Assembly: GCF_020217005.1 (NCBI RefSeq)
Contig: NZ_JAIWOI010000348.1
Location: forward strand, 1 to 11,168
Direction of reading: 5' to 3'
DNA: 11,168 nt
From: Rheinheimera sp.
Lineage (GTDB): Bacteria; Pseudomonadota; Gammaproteobacteria; Enterobacterales; Alteromonadaceae
Of the stretch, positions 1-7,607 are shown in pieces (position 1 is the first letter of the stretch; each line of letters begins with the position of its first letter). The position numbers and the translations under genes are program-made. The notes beneath the pieces are model-generated. The model did not search any database and had not been told where the DNA came from. It saw only the letters and a list, made by a program, of their open reading frames with translations.

Positions 1-1773
1 TTTTTGCTGATCTGTGGTTACTTGCTGGTACTACTACTGGCCGCATCAGCAGCGCAGCATTGGAACTATCGTCAGCTGACCGTCAAAGCCCAACAACAAA
101 GTGATAACCTCGCCGCCTTTATCCGTTATGAAATTGGCCGCTATGCCGATTTACCCAAACAGGTCGCTGACTCAGACTTATTACAGTCACTGCTGCGCGA
201 TCTGCCAGCCAGTAGCGAGCAGCTAAATCAATATTTATTTCAACTACAACGCAGTGCGGATGTCGCTGATTTATATCTGGTTAATCCTGCAGGCATAGTG
301 ATAGCAAGCTCTAATGCAAAAGGCCGCATTTATTATCTGGGCCGGGATTTTGGCTTCAGACCTTATGTGCAACAAGCGCTGGCGGGCCAGCACGCACAGT
401 ATTACGCTTTGGGTCACACCAGCGAACGTCGGGGTTATTACTACAGTGTCCCTGTTCGTATCAAAGGACAGATCCTGGCTGTGATGGTGGCGAAAGTCGA
501 TCTGGAACCTATAGAGCAACATCAACAACAAATTGCTGGTTTAGCCGATAGCCACTTTATGGTGACAGGACAAAGCGACGAAGTGTTTTTGTCAGATGTT
601 CCGGACTGGCGTTTAACCAGCTTAACTGGCAAACCACTGACTGCGTCCGAACAGCAACGTTACATCACGCAAGCGATAAAGCCTCTGCGTTATACTGTGG
701 GTTCGGCCTTATTGGCTACGGCTTATCCGCTTTGGCATTTGCCCTTTGGCGATAAAACGCAGAGTTTTTTGCCTTATCAACGAACTTTGCCAGAGTTTGG
801 CTGGACTTTAACTGTACTGGCCTCACCTGCTCCACAACAGTCTGCGTTATGGTATGTGCTCTTGCTGGTGACTTTAGTCTATAGCTCAGCCCTGCTGGCG
901 ATCTGGGTGCGACGCGAACGAAAAAAACGTCACCAGCAACTCGTTCAACACAATCAGCAGTTGGAACAAAGGGTGATAGACCGCACTAAAGATTTGGCTG
1001 AAACCAACAGGCAATTGATACGACAGATTGAGCGGCGTGAGCAAACCGAAACCGAGCTGGCTCAAACCGAACAGCATCTGGTACAAACAGCGAAACTTGC
1101 CACTATAGGCGCTTTGTCCGCTTCGTTGAATCATGAGTTAAATCAACCTTTGACGGCTTTACAAAGCTACGCTCAAACCACTGAAAAATTGCTCGATAAA
1201 GGTTATCTGGACGACGCAAAAACCAATATTCAGGCGATGCGGCAACTGATGCAGCGCTTAAGTGTGATAGTGGCGCAGTTTAAAGATTTTAGTCGTAAAA
1301 GTTCTGGCAAAAACCAGTTGGTGCAGGTGAATAAACTGGTGCTGGATGCGCTGGGTATAGTGAAACACCAATGCCAACAGCAAGGTGTCAAAATACGGCT
1401 GCAATTGCCTGATCAGTCTCCTGCAGTTCTGGCCGACAGTATTCAGCTGGAGCAGGTGTTGGTGAATATTCTGACCAATGGTGTACAGGCGATGGCTGGA
1501 TTAGCGGATGCCGCTTTTCATGTCGCAGTCAGGACTCAGGCTCATCAGGTGAGCATTCATATTCGCGATCAGGGGCCTGGTATAGAACCTCATCATCTGG
1601 AACGCATTTTCGAAGCCTTTTTTACCACCAAACAACGCGATGGCTTGGGTTTGGGTCTTTCCATTTCACAACGTATAGTGCAATCATTTGGTGGCCACCT
1701 TGAAGTGCGTAATGCGCCACAAGGCGGCGCCGAATTTATTATTGTGCTTTTGACTGCGACAACAGGATCTTAA
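1..1773 (+). CDS. dctB: C4-dicarboxylate sensor histidine kinase DctB (5' end outside window)
   Basis: This is an inner-membrane histidine kinase that senses external C4-dicarboxylates and phosphorylates DctD. The reading frame is open to base 1, and the protein begins inside a hydrophobic helix (GYLLVLLLAASAA), so the true start probably lies slightly upstream; the TTG at 4 is not a convincing start. Counting from that codon, residues about 25-278 form a periplasmic double-Cache (PDC) sensor with a GRDFGFRPYVQQAL segment and a following RRGYYYS stretch typical of DctB. A second membrane helix spans about 279-302, and a Gln/Glu-rich coiled coil about 303-365. The kinase core has H-box NHELNQPL with phospho-acceptor His377, N-box Asn492, G1 DQGPG (522-526) and G2 GLGLGL (547-552). 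The last codon is followed directly by the dctD ATG. NtrB-like kinases of other specificity share this core, but the sensor domain and the neighbouring dctD and dctA support DctB. Confidence 0.9.
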   Translation, partial: FLLICGYLLVLLLAASAAQHWNYRQLTVKAQQQSDNLAAFIRYEIGRYADLPKQVADSDLLQSLLRDLPASSEQLNQYLFQLQRSADVADLYLVNPAGIVIASSNAKGRIYYLGRDFGFRPYVQQALAGQHAQYYALGHTSERRGYYYSVPVRIKGQILAVMVAKVDLEPIEQHQQQIAGLADSHFMVTGQSDEVFLSDVPDWRLTSLTGKPLTASEQQRYITQAIKPLRYTVGSALLATAYPLWHLPFGDKTQSFLPYQRTLPEFGWTLTVLASPAPQQSALWYVLLLVTLVYSSALLAIWVRRERKKRHQQLVQHNQQLEQRVIDRTKDLAETNRQLIRQIERREQTETELAQTEQHLVQTAKLATIGALSASLNHELNQPLTALQSYAQTTEKLLDKGYLDDAKTNIQAMRQLMQRLSVIVAQFKDFSRKSSGKNQLVQVNKLVLDALGIVKHQCQQQGVKIRLQLPDQSPAVLADSIQLEQVLVNILTNGVQAMAGLADAAFHVAVRTQAHQVSIHIRDQGPGIEPHHLERIFEAFFTTKQRDGLGLGLSISQRIVQSFGGHLEVRNAPQGGAEFIIVLLTATTGS

Positions 1774-3156
1774 ATGGCCAACATTGAACAACAGCCTCCA
1801 GCCATTATTTTTATTGACGATGAGGCTGATATCCGAGGCGCTGTCAGCCAGTTGTTTAAACTTGAAGATTTAACCTGTATTGCTACGGCCAATCCTGCGG
1901 ACGTCTTAAGCCGGGTCAGCAGCAGTTTCAACGGAATAGTCATCACCGATATGCATATGCCGGCCTTAAATGGCCTGGAACTATTGCAAAAAATTCATGC
2001 CATAGACGCCGAAATTCCGGTGGTGATGCTGACAGGTTACGGCGCTGTCTCGCTGGCAGTAAAAGCCATGCAGCAAGGCGCTTACGATTTTCTGGAAAAG
2101 CCTTTTGATAATGACCATTTGATTGAAGTCAGCCGCCGCGCTTTAGAAAAACGTCATTTAGTACTGGAAAACCGCCAGCTCAAAGCTGCGGTTGCACGCG
2201 AACAACAACCAGGTTTACGTATCTTAGGGCAAAGCCCGGCCATGCAGCAGTTGCGCCGTACTCTGGATGCAGTGATCAACGCCCCTGCCGATGTGCTGAT
2301 TTATGGTGAAACCGGCACAGGCAAAGAGCTGGTCGCCCGTTATTTACACGAACAAAGCGACAGACGTCAGCATAACTTTGTGGCTATCAACTGCGGTGCT
2401 ATTCCAGAGCAGCTGATAGAAAGTGAACTCTTTGGTGCCGAAGCCGGTGCTTTTACCGGCGCAGACAAAAAACGTATCGGAAAGTTTGAATTTGCCAACG
2501 GTGGTACTTTGCTGCTGGACGAAATCGAAAGTACACCTCTGTCTTTGCAGGTCAAACTGCTGAGGGTGCTGGAAGAACGCAAAGTAACCCGCTTAGGCTC
2601 CAATCAGGCTATTGATTTGAATATTCGGGTGATAGCGGCCAGTAAATCCGATTTAAAACAGCTGGCAAGCACAGGTGAATTTCGCAGTGATTTGTATTAC
2701 CGCTTGTCTCTGGTGGATTTACAGCTGCCACCGCTACGCCAACGCAAAGATGATGTGTTTTTATTGTTTTCGCACTATGCCCGTATAGCGGCGGCGCGTT
2801 TTCATAAAGAGTACATTCCACTTCAAAGTGTCGGGTTACAGCAGTTAGCTCAGCACCAATGGCCAGGTAACGTCCGAGAGCTGCGTAATATGGCCGAACG
2901 TTATGTCTTGATGGGGGCTGATATCGCCTTTAGTCAACAACAGCATAAAGCTGAACATGGCATCACAGGCTGCATGAGTTTGCAGCAACGCGTGGAATAC
3001 TACGAAAAAATGCTGTTGGAAGAAGCGTTGAATCAGCACAAAGGTGCAATAAAAGCTGTGATGGCAGAGCTGGATTTACCGCGCAAAACCTTGTACGACA
3101 AAATGGCGAAGTATCAACTGACCCGCCGCGACTTTCTGGATAAGCCGGAAGACTAA
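1774..3156 (+). CDS. dctD: sigma-54-dependent response regulator DctD
   Basis: This is a cytoplasmic NtrC-family activator that, once phosphorylated by DctB, uses ATP to open sigma-54 RNA polymerase at the dctA promoter. The 460 residues divide into three domains. The N-terminal receiver has acidic pair Asp15/Asp16, phospho-acceptor Asp59, Thr87 and Lys109. The central AAA+ domain has Walker A GETGTGKE from residue 178, an intact sigma-54-contacting GAFTGA loop at 225-230 and Walker B LLLDE with Asp249/Glu250. The C-terminal Fis-type helix-turn-helix lies at about 415-450 (KGAIKAVMAELDLPRKTLYD). The ATG follows the dctB stop with no spacer and is served by AGGA at 1764-1767, inside the dctB 3' end, so translation is probably coupled. 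The candidate binding sites and a -24/-12 promoter lie just downstream, before dctA. Length and domain order are normal for the family. Confidence 0.94.
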   Translation: MANIEQQPPAIIFIDDEADIRGAVSQLFKLEDLTCIATANPADVLSRVSSSFNGIVITDMHMPALNGLELLQKIHAIDAEIPVVMLTGYGAVSLAVKAMQQGAYDFLEKPFDNDHLIEVSRRALEKRHLVLENRQLKAAVAREQQPGLRILGQSPAMQQLRRTLDAVINAPADVLIYGETGTGKELVARYLHEQSDRRQHNFVAINCGAIPEQLIESELFGAEAGAFTGADKKRIGKFEFANGGTLLLDEIESTPLSLQVKLLRVLEERKVTRLGSNQAIDLNIRVIAASKSDLKQLASTGEFRSDLYYRLSLVDLQLPPLRQRKDDVFLLFSHYARIAAARFHKEYIPLQSVGLQQLAQHQWPGNVRELRNMAERYVLMGADIAFSQQQHKAEHGITGCMSLQQRVEYYEKMLLEEALNQHKGAIKAVMAELDLPRKTLYDKMAKYQLTRRDFLDKPED

Positions 3157-3164
3157 CACAATCT

Positions 3165-3184
3165 TGTGCGGATTAAGTGACACA
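3165..3184. promoter_or_regulatory. distal candidate DctD upstream activating site
   Basis: The sequence TGTGCGGATTAAGTGACACA has outer TGTG/CACA arms, and its left half TGTGCGGA matches one arm of the better palindrome at 3198-3215. The right half is degenerate and the spacing is 2 bp longer. Its centre lies 32 bp, about three helical turns, upstream of the proximal site, as expected for a pair of activator dimers on one DNA face. Assignment to DctD is inferred from position and neighbours. Confidence 0.5.
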
Positions 3185-3197
3185 AAGAGTTGCCATC

Positions 3198-3215
3198 TGT
3201 GTGGAATTCCGCACA
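3198..3215. promoter_or_regulatory. proximal candidate DctD upstream activating site
   Basis: TGTGTGGAATTCCGCACA is an 18-bp dyad with a perfect GGAATTCC core and a single mismatched pair (TGTGTGGAA against TGTGCGGAA). Its centre is about 106 bp upstream of the start site predicted from the sigma-54 promoter at 3287-3302, a usual distance for enhancer-type activators. It resembles the dyad-symmetric sites bound by rhizobial DctD. The binding protein is inferred. Confidence 0.68.
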
Positions 3216-3286
3216 CCCCTCGAAAGAGCTTCAATCTACAACATATAACCCTTTGTATTTTATAGACATATTCAATAAAACAAAGC

Positions 3287-3302
3287 TGGCCTTCTCTTTG
3301 CT
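3287..3302 (+). promoter_or_regulatory. sigma-54 (-24/-12) promoter of dctA
   Basis: TGGCCTTCTCTTTGCT carries the -24 element TGGC (3287-3290) and the -12 element TTGCT (3298-3302), with exactly 10 nt between the GG and GC dinucleotides, as sigma-54 requires. The predicted transcription start is near 3313, leaving a leader of about 40 nt. An intact GAFTGA activator gene directly upstream and the dyad sites at 3165-3215 support the call. The AT-rich stretch 3238-3282 between the sites and the promoter could aid DNA bending, but I see no strong IHF match. Confidence 0.8.
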
Positions 3303-3307
3303 ATTGA

Positions 3308-3331
3308 CTGTCTGACAGGGAGATTTTCTCC
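3308..3331 (+). repeat. start-site palindrome and short leader hairpin
   Basis: CTGTC-T-GACAG (3308-3318) is a perfect 5+1+5 inverted repeat centred on the predicted sigma-54 transcription start near 3313. Right after it, GGAGA-TTT-TCTCC (3319-3331) can form a 5-bp hairpin with a 3-nt loop near the 5' end of the dctA mRNA. These could be an operator and an mRNA-stabilising stem, or chance; short repeats of this size are common. Confidence 0.35.
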
Positions 3332-3352
3332 ATAACCAGAGAGACAATAACA

Positions 3353-4678
3353 ATGAAAAATAAAGCCATAAGGCTGTTATCCAGCCTGTATATCCAGGTA
3401 TTAATTGCCATCAGTGTCGGTATCTTTTTAGGTCATTTTTACCCAGAGTTTGGTACTGCAATGCAGCCACTGGGCACAGCTTTTATCAAGCTGATTAAAA
3501 TGATTATCGCGCCCATTATCTTTTGTACCGTAGTGGTAGGTATAGCTGGTATGGAAGATATGAAAAAGGTAGGCAAAACAGGTGGTTACGCCCTGCTCTA
3601 CTTTGAAATCGTATCCACCATTGCATTAATTATTGGTTTAGTTGTGATTAACCTCGTCAAGCCTGGTGTTGGTATGCATATCGACCCGGCCAGTCTGGAC
3701 CAGCATTCCATCAGTAAATACACAGCGCCAGATCAGATGCAAAGCACCACAGACTTTTTACTGAATGTGATCCCTAGCAGCGTCTTTGATGCTTTTGCAC
3801 GGGGTGACATGCTGCAAGTACTGTTTTTCTCTATTTTGTTTGGTTTTGCGTTACAGCGTTTAGGCGGACGACAAAACCTGATTTTTGGTTATGTCGAGAA
3901 AAGCTCCGAAGTGTTATTTGCCATAGTGCATATGCTGATGAAAGTCGCGCCTATAGGTGCTTTTGGAGCTATGGCTTTCACCATAGGCAAATACGGCATT
4001 GCGACTTTATGGTCGTTAGCAGGCCTAATGGCGACCTTCTATCTGACCTGTTTAGTCTTTATTTTCGTAGTACTGGGTGCTATTTGCCGTTACCACGATT
4101 TTTCTATCCTCAGGTTTATCCGCTATATCAAAGAAGAATTACTGATAGTATTAGGTACCTCTTCTTCAGAGTCTGTATTGCCTCGTATGATGGCCAAACT
4201 TGAGCGCCTGGGCGCAACCAAATCTACCGTCGGGTTAGTGATCCCTACTGGTTACTCATTTAATCTGGACGGCACAGCTATTTATTTAACTATGGCAGCA
4301 GTTTTTATTGCTCAGGCCACGGATACCCCTATGGATTTAACGCAGCAGCTGACCTTGCTGGCTGTGCTTTTAGTCACCTCTAAAGGTGCGGCCGGCGTTA
4401 CAGGCAGTGGTTTTATTGTATTGGCAGCCACTTTAGCATCGGTGGGCTCAGTGCCTGTCGCTGGCATCGCATTAATTTTAGGCATAGACAGATTTATGTC
4501 CGAAGCCCGTGCTTTAACCAATTTGATAGGTAACGGTGTAGCTACTTTAGTAGTGTCTAAATGGTGTGGGGAACTCGACACTGCACAACTGGATAAAGAG
4601 CTGGCGCAAGGAGCTAGTGTTGTAGAAAAAAGTGCTACTGTCGCAACAGCCAGCACTGCAGAGGTGCAACATGGCTAA
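3353..4678 (+). CDS. dctA: C4-dicarboxylate symporter DctA
   Basis: This is an inner-membrane DAACS-family carrier that takes up succinate, fumarate and malate with cations. The 441-residue length and hydrophobic profile fit DctA. Diagnostic motifs follow E. coli DctA closely: hairpin-1 [13 protein letters not shown] (TSSSE at 269-273), the DctA-type [10 protein letters not shown] at 298-307 in place of the glutamate-carrier version, hairpin-2 [11 protein letters not shown] from about 343, and the substrate helix [17 protein letters not shown] from 379, with Arg386 and Asn390 in substrate-contact positions. The ATG is preceded by a weak purine-rich AGAGAGA ribosome site about 8 nt upstream. 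Transcription is expected from the sigma-54 promoter upstream, under DctBD. The C-terminus beyond about residue 415 is a polar Ala/Thr/Val tail. The final 8 nt overlap the porin start. Confidence 0.95.
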   Translation: MKNKAIRLLSSLYIQVLIAISVGIFLGHFYPEFGTAMQPLGTAFIKLIKMIIAPIIFCTVVVGIAGMEDMKKVGKTGGYALLYFEIVSTIALIIGLVVINLVKPGVGMHIDPASLDQHSISKYTAPDQMQSTTDFLLNVIPSSVFDAFARGDMLQVLFFSILFGFALQRLGGRQNLIFGYVEKSSEVLFAIVHMLMKVAPIGAFGAMAFTIGKYGIATLWSLAGLMATFYLTCLVFIFVVLGAICRYHDFSILRFIRYIKEELLIVLGTSSSESVLPRMMAKLERLGATKSTVGLVIPTGYSFNLDGTAIYLTMAAVFIAQATDTPMDLTQQLTLLAVLLVTSKGAAGVTGSGFIVLAATLASVGSVPVAGIALILGIDRFMSEARALTNLIGNGVATLVVSKWCGELDTAQLDKELAQGASVVEKSATVATASTAEVQHG

Positions 4679-5627
4679 GTCGTATTTATCAGTAATGCTC
4701 TTTGCTACTCTTGCATCCAGTGCTTCAGCCAATGCCTTTGAATGGGATTGGTATGGCAAACTTGAGTTGCAGGCGCTGGATGTCGACAAAGGCTTGTATC
4801 GATACGCCGATCAGGGCCACCAGATCGAGGCTCCTTTTTCACGGTTAGGTCTGAAAGCCAAACATCAACTGACGGAAGGCCTTGCTGTGATTGCGGTCTA
4901 CGAATGGCAAGTCAATGGGCTGGATGATGCCAACAGAGATCACAAACTAGGCTCGCGTAACACCTACATTGGCGTTGCCGGTACGTATGGCGAACTGGTG
5001 TTTGGCAAAAACGACACCAAGTTTAAAAAGTCCGAAGGCAAAATCGATTTATTCAATGAAACCCTGGCCGATATGGCACAAATTACACCGGGTCAGGACA
5101 GGTTGGAGAATGTGATTGGCTACCAGTCGCCCATGGTTGAAGGTTTCAATTTTTCAGCGACTTACCAGACTGGAGCCAGCGACGAAACTGCCGGGGGTTA
5201 TGACTGGGTACTGGGCTATGGTGATCCAGCTTTGAAAAAACATCCTGTATATCTGGCCTACGGTCGTACAGATGAGCTGAATAACATCACCGCTGAACGA
5301 ATAGTGGCGCAAATGCCTTTGTGGCAGGCAGACGGGGCCAAGCTTGCCGCTGGTCTAATGTACCAGCACAGTGAGCATGTGACTCGCGCAGTTCAGGGGG
5401 ATGCCTGGCTGGCTCAGCTGAGTTACCAGCGTGGTGACTGGACATATAAATGGCAATGGCAGAAAGATGACAGCCAAACCCGCCATGCTGAAAAAGCCCG
5501 TCTGAATAACATTGGATTGGATTACCAATGGCGAAACAATTTGACGGCTTACCTGCTTCTGTCCACACTCAATTTCGAAACCGACAATGATCACGCAGCC
5601 GCTTTAGGTTTGAAGTTCTTGTTCTGA
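4671..5627 (+). CDS. outer-membrane general porin (Porin_4/OmpC-like), overlapping dctA
   Basis: The predicted product is a 318-residue precursor of a trimeric beta-barrel porin. The start is the ATG inside ATGGCTAA, which overlaps the dctA stop by 8 nt. GAGG at 4661-4664 sits 6 nt upstream, and translation begins with a clear signal peptide ([22 protein letters not shown]), cleaved after Ala20 or Ala22. An upstream GTG at 4632 would bury the signal peptide and has no such support. The mature protein shows alternating amphipathic strands, the porin hallmark [20 protein letters not shown], and a following acidic segment suited to constriction loop L3. It ends in LGLKFLF with the terminal Phe of a BAM-recognition beta-signal. 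The overlap implies co-translation with dctA, so the porin probably admits C4-dicarboxylates, but substrate choice cannot be read from the sequence. Confidence 0.88.
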   Translation: MAKSYLSVMLFATLASSASANAFEWDWYGKLELQALDVDKGLYRYADQGHQIEAPFSRLGLKAKHQLTEGLAVIAVYEWQVNGLDDANRDHKLGSRNTYIGVAGTYGELVFGKNDTKFKKSEGKIDLFNETLADMAQITPGQDRLENVIGYQSPMVEGFNFSATYQTGASDETAGGYDWVLGYGDPALKKHPVYLAYGRTDELNNITAERIVAQMPLWQADGAKLAAGLMYQHSEHVTRAVQGDAWLAQLSYQRGDWTYKWQWQKDDSQTRHAEKARLNNIGLDYQWRNNLTAYLLLSTLNFETDNDHAAALGLKFLF

Positions 5628-5631
5628 TCCG

Positions 5632-5658
5632 GACCGGAGCTTAGCTCCGGTCTCTTTT
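5632..5658 (+). terminator. hairpin terminator or attenuator after the porin gene
   Basis: GACCGGAGC (5632-5640) and GCTCCGGTC (5644-5652) form a perfect 9-bp GC-rich stem closed by TTA, followed by TCTTTTC. The U tract is short and interrupted, so read-through into the transporter gene starting at 5673 is plausible. The hairpin begins 4 nt after the porin stop. No separate promoter is visible before the next gene. Confidence 0.75.
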
Positions 5659-5672
5659 CGTAAGGATTGTCT

Positions 5673-7091
5673 ATGTCAATTATGACCAGCCGCTTACTTC
5701 TACTCTGCGGTCCTTTATTACTCTTACTCACTCTTATTCTCCCTCCACCGGCCACAGCAATGAGCCAGGCAGCCTGGATGGTCACAGGTTTAATGGCCTG
5801 GATGGTATTGTGGTGGATCACAGAAATAGTGCCTATCCCCGTTACCTCTATCCTGCCGATGATTTTTATTCCAGTACTGGGCATAGATAAACTGGATGCA
5901 GCGACTTCACCTTATGCCCATCCGTTGATCTTTTTATTTTTTGGTGGCTTCTTTTTATCCATTGCGATGGAGAAGACCAATTTACACAGGCGCATTGCGC
6001 TAAAAGCCTTGTCTCTGGTCGGCACTTCACCCGGACTACAAATTGCTGCCTTAATGGCTGTCACAGCCTTTTTGTCGATGTGGATGTCCAACACCGCCAC
6101 ATCCGTGATGATGTTGCCTATCGGTTTATCTATTATCGCTATGGCGAATGCTTCAACCCAGGACCAGTTTGGCAAGGCTGTGTTATTGGGGATTGCCTAC
6201 AGCGCCAGTATTGGTGGTGTAGCAACACTGATCGGCACGCCGCCTAATGCCTTATTAGCTGCCTATCTGTCAAAAAGCTATAGCATTCAAATCAGCTTTG
6301 CCGACTGGATGATTTTAGGTGTTCCTTTGGCGCTGACCATGCTTGTCATTTGTTGGTTCTGGCTGACTAAAATCCATTTCCGGATGCCTGCAACTGACTC
6401 TGGTCAAAATGACACTCCAGCCCAGTTAAAAGCGCTAGGCTTGATGTCTCGTTCACAAAAGTTGGTGCTGATGGTGTTTGCACTGGCAGCATTAAGCTGG
6501 ATTAGCCAGCAATGGTTGGTGAAATGGACTGGGCTGCCCATTAGCGACACTGTCATTGCACTTTGCGCCGCCGCTTTATTGTTTTTATTGCCGGGAGAAA
6601 AAGGTTCTGGCGCTGCTTTGTTAGAATGGAAAGACAGTCAGAATGTGCCTTGGGGCGTTTTATTGCTGTTTGGTGGTGGCTTGAGTATGGCGGATCAGAT
6701 CCAAAAGACCGGTGTGGCTGAACTCTTGGCGCAACAACTGCATTTATTGGACGGTGTACCGCCTATCCTGCTGTTGGTAGCAGTCACCAGTCTGATTATC
6801 TTCCTGACGGAAGTCACCAGTAATACAGCGACTGCCGCAGCCTTCCTGCCATTATTGGGCCCTGTTGCTGTCTCTATGGAATTGTCGCCACTGTACTTAG
6901 TAGTACCAGCTGCGTTAGCTGCTAGTTTTGCCTTTATGTTACCAGTGGCAACGCCTCCTAACGCTATAGTGTTCGCGTCAGGTAAATTGCAGATCAAAGA
7001 CATGGTCAGAGCAGGTTTAGTGTTGAATCTGGTCGGTATAGCGGCTATCAGCCTGTTTAGTTTATGGTTAGGGCCACAATTGCTGAGTTAA
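5673..7091 (+). CDS. DASS-family sodium-coupled di/tricarboxylate (or sulfate) transporter
   Basis: The product is a 472-residue inner-membrane carrier of the divalent anion:Na+ symporter family (the VcINDY/SdcS/CitT group). Two internally repeated signatures define the family: SNT at 139-141 (SNTATSVMMLP) with GTPPN from 188, and SNT at 383-385 (SNTATAAAFLP) with ATPPN around 427-430. In VcINDY these SNT loops form the carboxylate and sodium sites. The N-terminal ITEIVPIPVTSILP segment is also typical. I chose ATG 5673 because TAAGGA (5661-5666) lies 6 nt before it; the in-frame TTG at 5667 abuts that ribosome site. The gene follows the porin by 45 nt with a hairpin between. The context of dctBD, dctA and the porin favours a C4-dicarboxylate substrate, but citrate, tartrate or sulfate cannot be excluded from the sequence. 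Confidence 0.9.
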   Translation: MSIMTSRLLLLCGPLLLLLTLILPPPATAMSQAAWMVTGLMAWMVLWWITEIVPIPVTSILPMIFIPVLGIDKLDAATSPYAHPLIFLFFGGFFLSIAMEKTNLHRRIALKALSLVGTSPGLQIAALMAVTAFLSMWMSNTATSVMMLPIGLSIIAMANASTQDQFGKAVLLGIAYSASIGGVATLIGTPPNALLAAYLSKSYSIQISFADWMILGVPLALTMLVICWFWLTKIHFRMPATDSGQNDTPAQLKALGLMSRSQKLVLMVFALAALSWISQQWLVKWTGLPISDTVIALCAAALLFLLPGEKGSGAALLEWKDSQNVPWGVLLLFGGGLSMADQIQKTGVAELLAQQLHLLDGVPPILLLVAVTSLIIFLTEVTSNTATAAAFLPLLGPVAVSMELSPLYLVVPAALAASFAFMLPVATPPNAIVFASGKLQIKDMVRAGLVLNLVGIAAISLFSLWLGPQLLS

Positions 7092-7106
7092 ATACGTGAA
7101 CGGACA

Positions 7107-7140
7107 GCAAGAAGCGGCCAAGGCCGCTTCTTGCTTTTAT
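7107..7140 (+). terminator. strong rho-independent terminator of the dct block
   Basis: GCAAGAAGCGGCC (7107-7119) and GGCCGCTTCTTGC (7122-7134) are perfect complements, giving a 12-bp stem with a 4-nt CAAG loop, followed by TTTTAT. It starts 15 nt after the stop of the DASS transporter gene and ends plus-strand transcription before the opposing tRNA operon. Confidence 0.92.
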
Positions 7141-7153
7141 ACGAAAAACTTAA

Positions 7154-7186
7154 AGCTAAAGGTGCAAAGACAACATGCTTTAGGCT
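7154..7186. repeat. imperfect inverted repeat between converging units
   Basis: AGCTAAAG (7154-7161) and CTTTAGGCT (7178-7186) are complementary apart from one bulged base and are separated by 16 nt. No T tract follows in either direction. The repeat lies between the dct terminator and the tRNA terminator. I cannot assign a role. Confidence 0.25.
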
Positions 7187-7192
7187 AAAAGC

Positions 7193-7219
7193 AAAAAAGC
7201 AGCACTAAGGCTGCTTTTT
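7193..7219 (-). terminator. terminator of the tRNA operon (bidirectional)
   Basis: AAAAAGCAGC (7194-7203) and GCTGCTTTTT (7210-7219) form a stem around ACTAAG. On the minus strand the stem is followed by six T residues, seven nt downstream of the last tRNA, so it should end the tRNA transcript. A T run on the plus strand lets it act as a backstop for the dct transcripts as well. Confidence 0.85.
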
Positions 7220-7226
7220 CTTAATT

Positions 7227-7302
7227 TGGAGCGGGCAACGAGGCTCGAACTCGTGACCTCGACCTTGGCAAGGTCGCGCTCTACCAACTGAGCTATGCCC
7301 GC
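7227..7302 (-). tRNA. tRNA-Gly(GCC), distal copy
   Basis: This is a 76-nt gene with encoded CCA. The acceptor GCGGGCA pairs with TGCCCGC, the anticodon loop is TTGCCAA (anticodon GCC, reading GGC/GGU), and the T-arm contains GTTCGAG. It is identical to the copy at 7608-7683 and is the last gene of the operon. E. coli has glyW-cysT-leuZ here without this second Gly gene. Confidence 0.97.
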
Positions 7303-7375
7303 TGAGGGTCTTGCTAACTTCGACCTGTTTTGGTACTTCAGGTCTGATCCACATCTCTACATCATCATGCAGAGA

Positions 7376-7462
7376 TGGTGCCCGGGGCCGGACTTGAACC
7401 GGCACGCCCTTTCGAGCGAGGGATTTTAAATCCCTTGTGTCTACCGATTTCACCACCCGGGC
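7376..7462 (-). tRNA. leuZ: tRNA-Leu(UAA), leuZ-like
   Basis: This is an 87-nt class II tRNA with a long variable arm and encoded CCA. The acceptor GCCCGGG pairs with CCCGGGC, the anticodon loop is TTTAAAA (anticodon TAA, reading UUA/UUG), and the T-arm contains GTTCAAG. It sits downstream of tRNA-Cys, as leuZ does in E. coli. A small stem (CTCTGCAT/ATGTAGAG, with one G-U pair) at 7354-7373, just 3' of the gene, may be a processing signal. Confidence 0.97.
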
Positions 7463-7518
7463 AAACACTTTCTTTTTGTATTACAGCCAACAGCATTCAA
7501 CCAAGTACCAGCATTAAA

Positions 7519-7592
7519 TGGAGGCGGGTCCCGGAGTCGAACCGAGGTAGACGGATTTGCAATCCGCTGCATGGCCATTCTGCCAACCCGCC
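7519..7592 (-). tRNA. cysT: tRNA-Cys(GCA), cysT-like
   Basis: This is a 74-nt gene with encoded CCA. The acceptor GGCGGGT pairs with ACCCGCC, the anticodon loop is TTGCAAA (anticodon GCA), and the T-arm contains GTTCGAC. It lies 15 nt downstream of the first tRNA-Gly in the same transcript, as in the E. coli glyW-cysT-leuZ operon. Confidence 0.97.
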
Positions 7593-7607
7593 ATCTGGCG
7601 TACGACT

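Noticed and set aside
3238..3282. IHF binding site between the activator sites and the sigma-54 promoter
   Set aside because: The stretch is AT-rich, but I could not match the IHF consensus well enough to list a site.
4312..4656. Minus-strand frame of 114 codons inside dctA
   Set aside because: It is a shadow of the dctA reading frame: no family features, no ribosome site, and the opposite strand is a clear conserved gene.
4632..4670. GTG start extending the porin by 13 residues
   Set aside because: It would place [13 protein letters not shown] before the signal peptide. The ATG at 4671 has a good ribosome site and a normal signal sequence.
5667..5672. TTG start for the DASS transporter
   Set aside because: It directly abuts the TAAGGA ribosome site, while the ATG at 5673 is spaced correctly.
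7205..7468. Minus-strand open frame of 87 codons across the tRNA-Leu and distal tRNA-Gly genes, and a similar one at 7450-7668
   Set aside because: Both are read through tRNA genes and the terminator; composition is explained entirely by the tRNAs.
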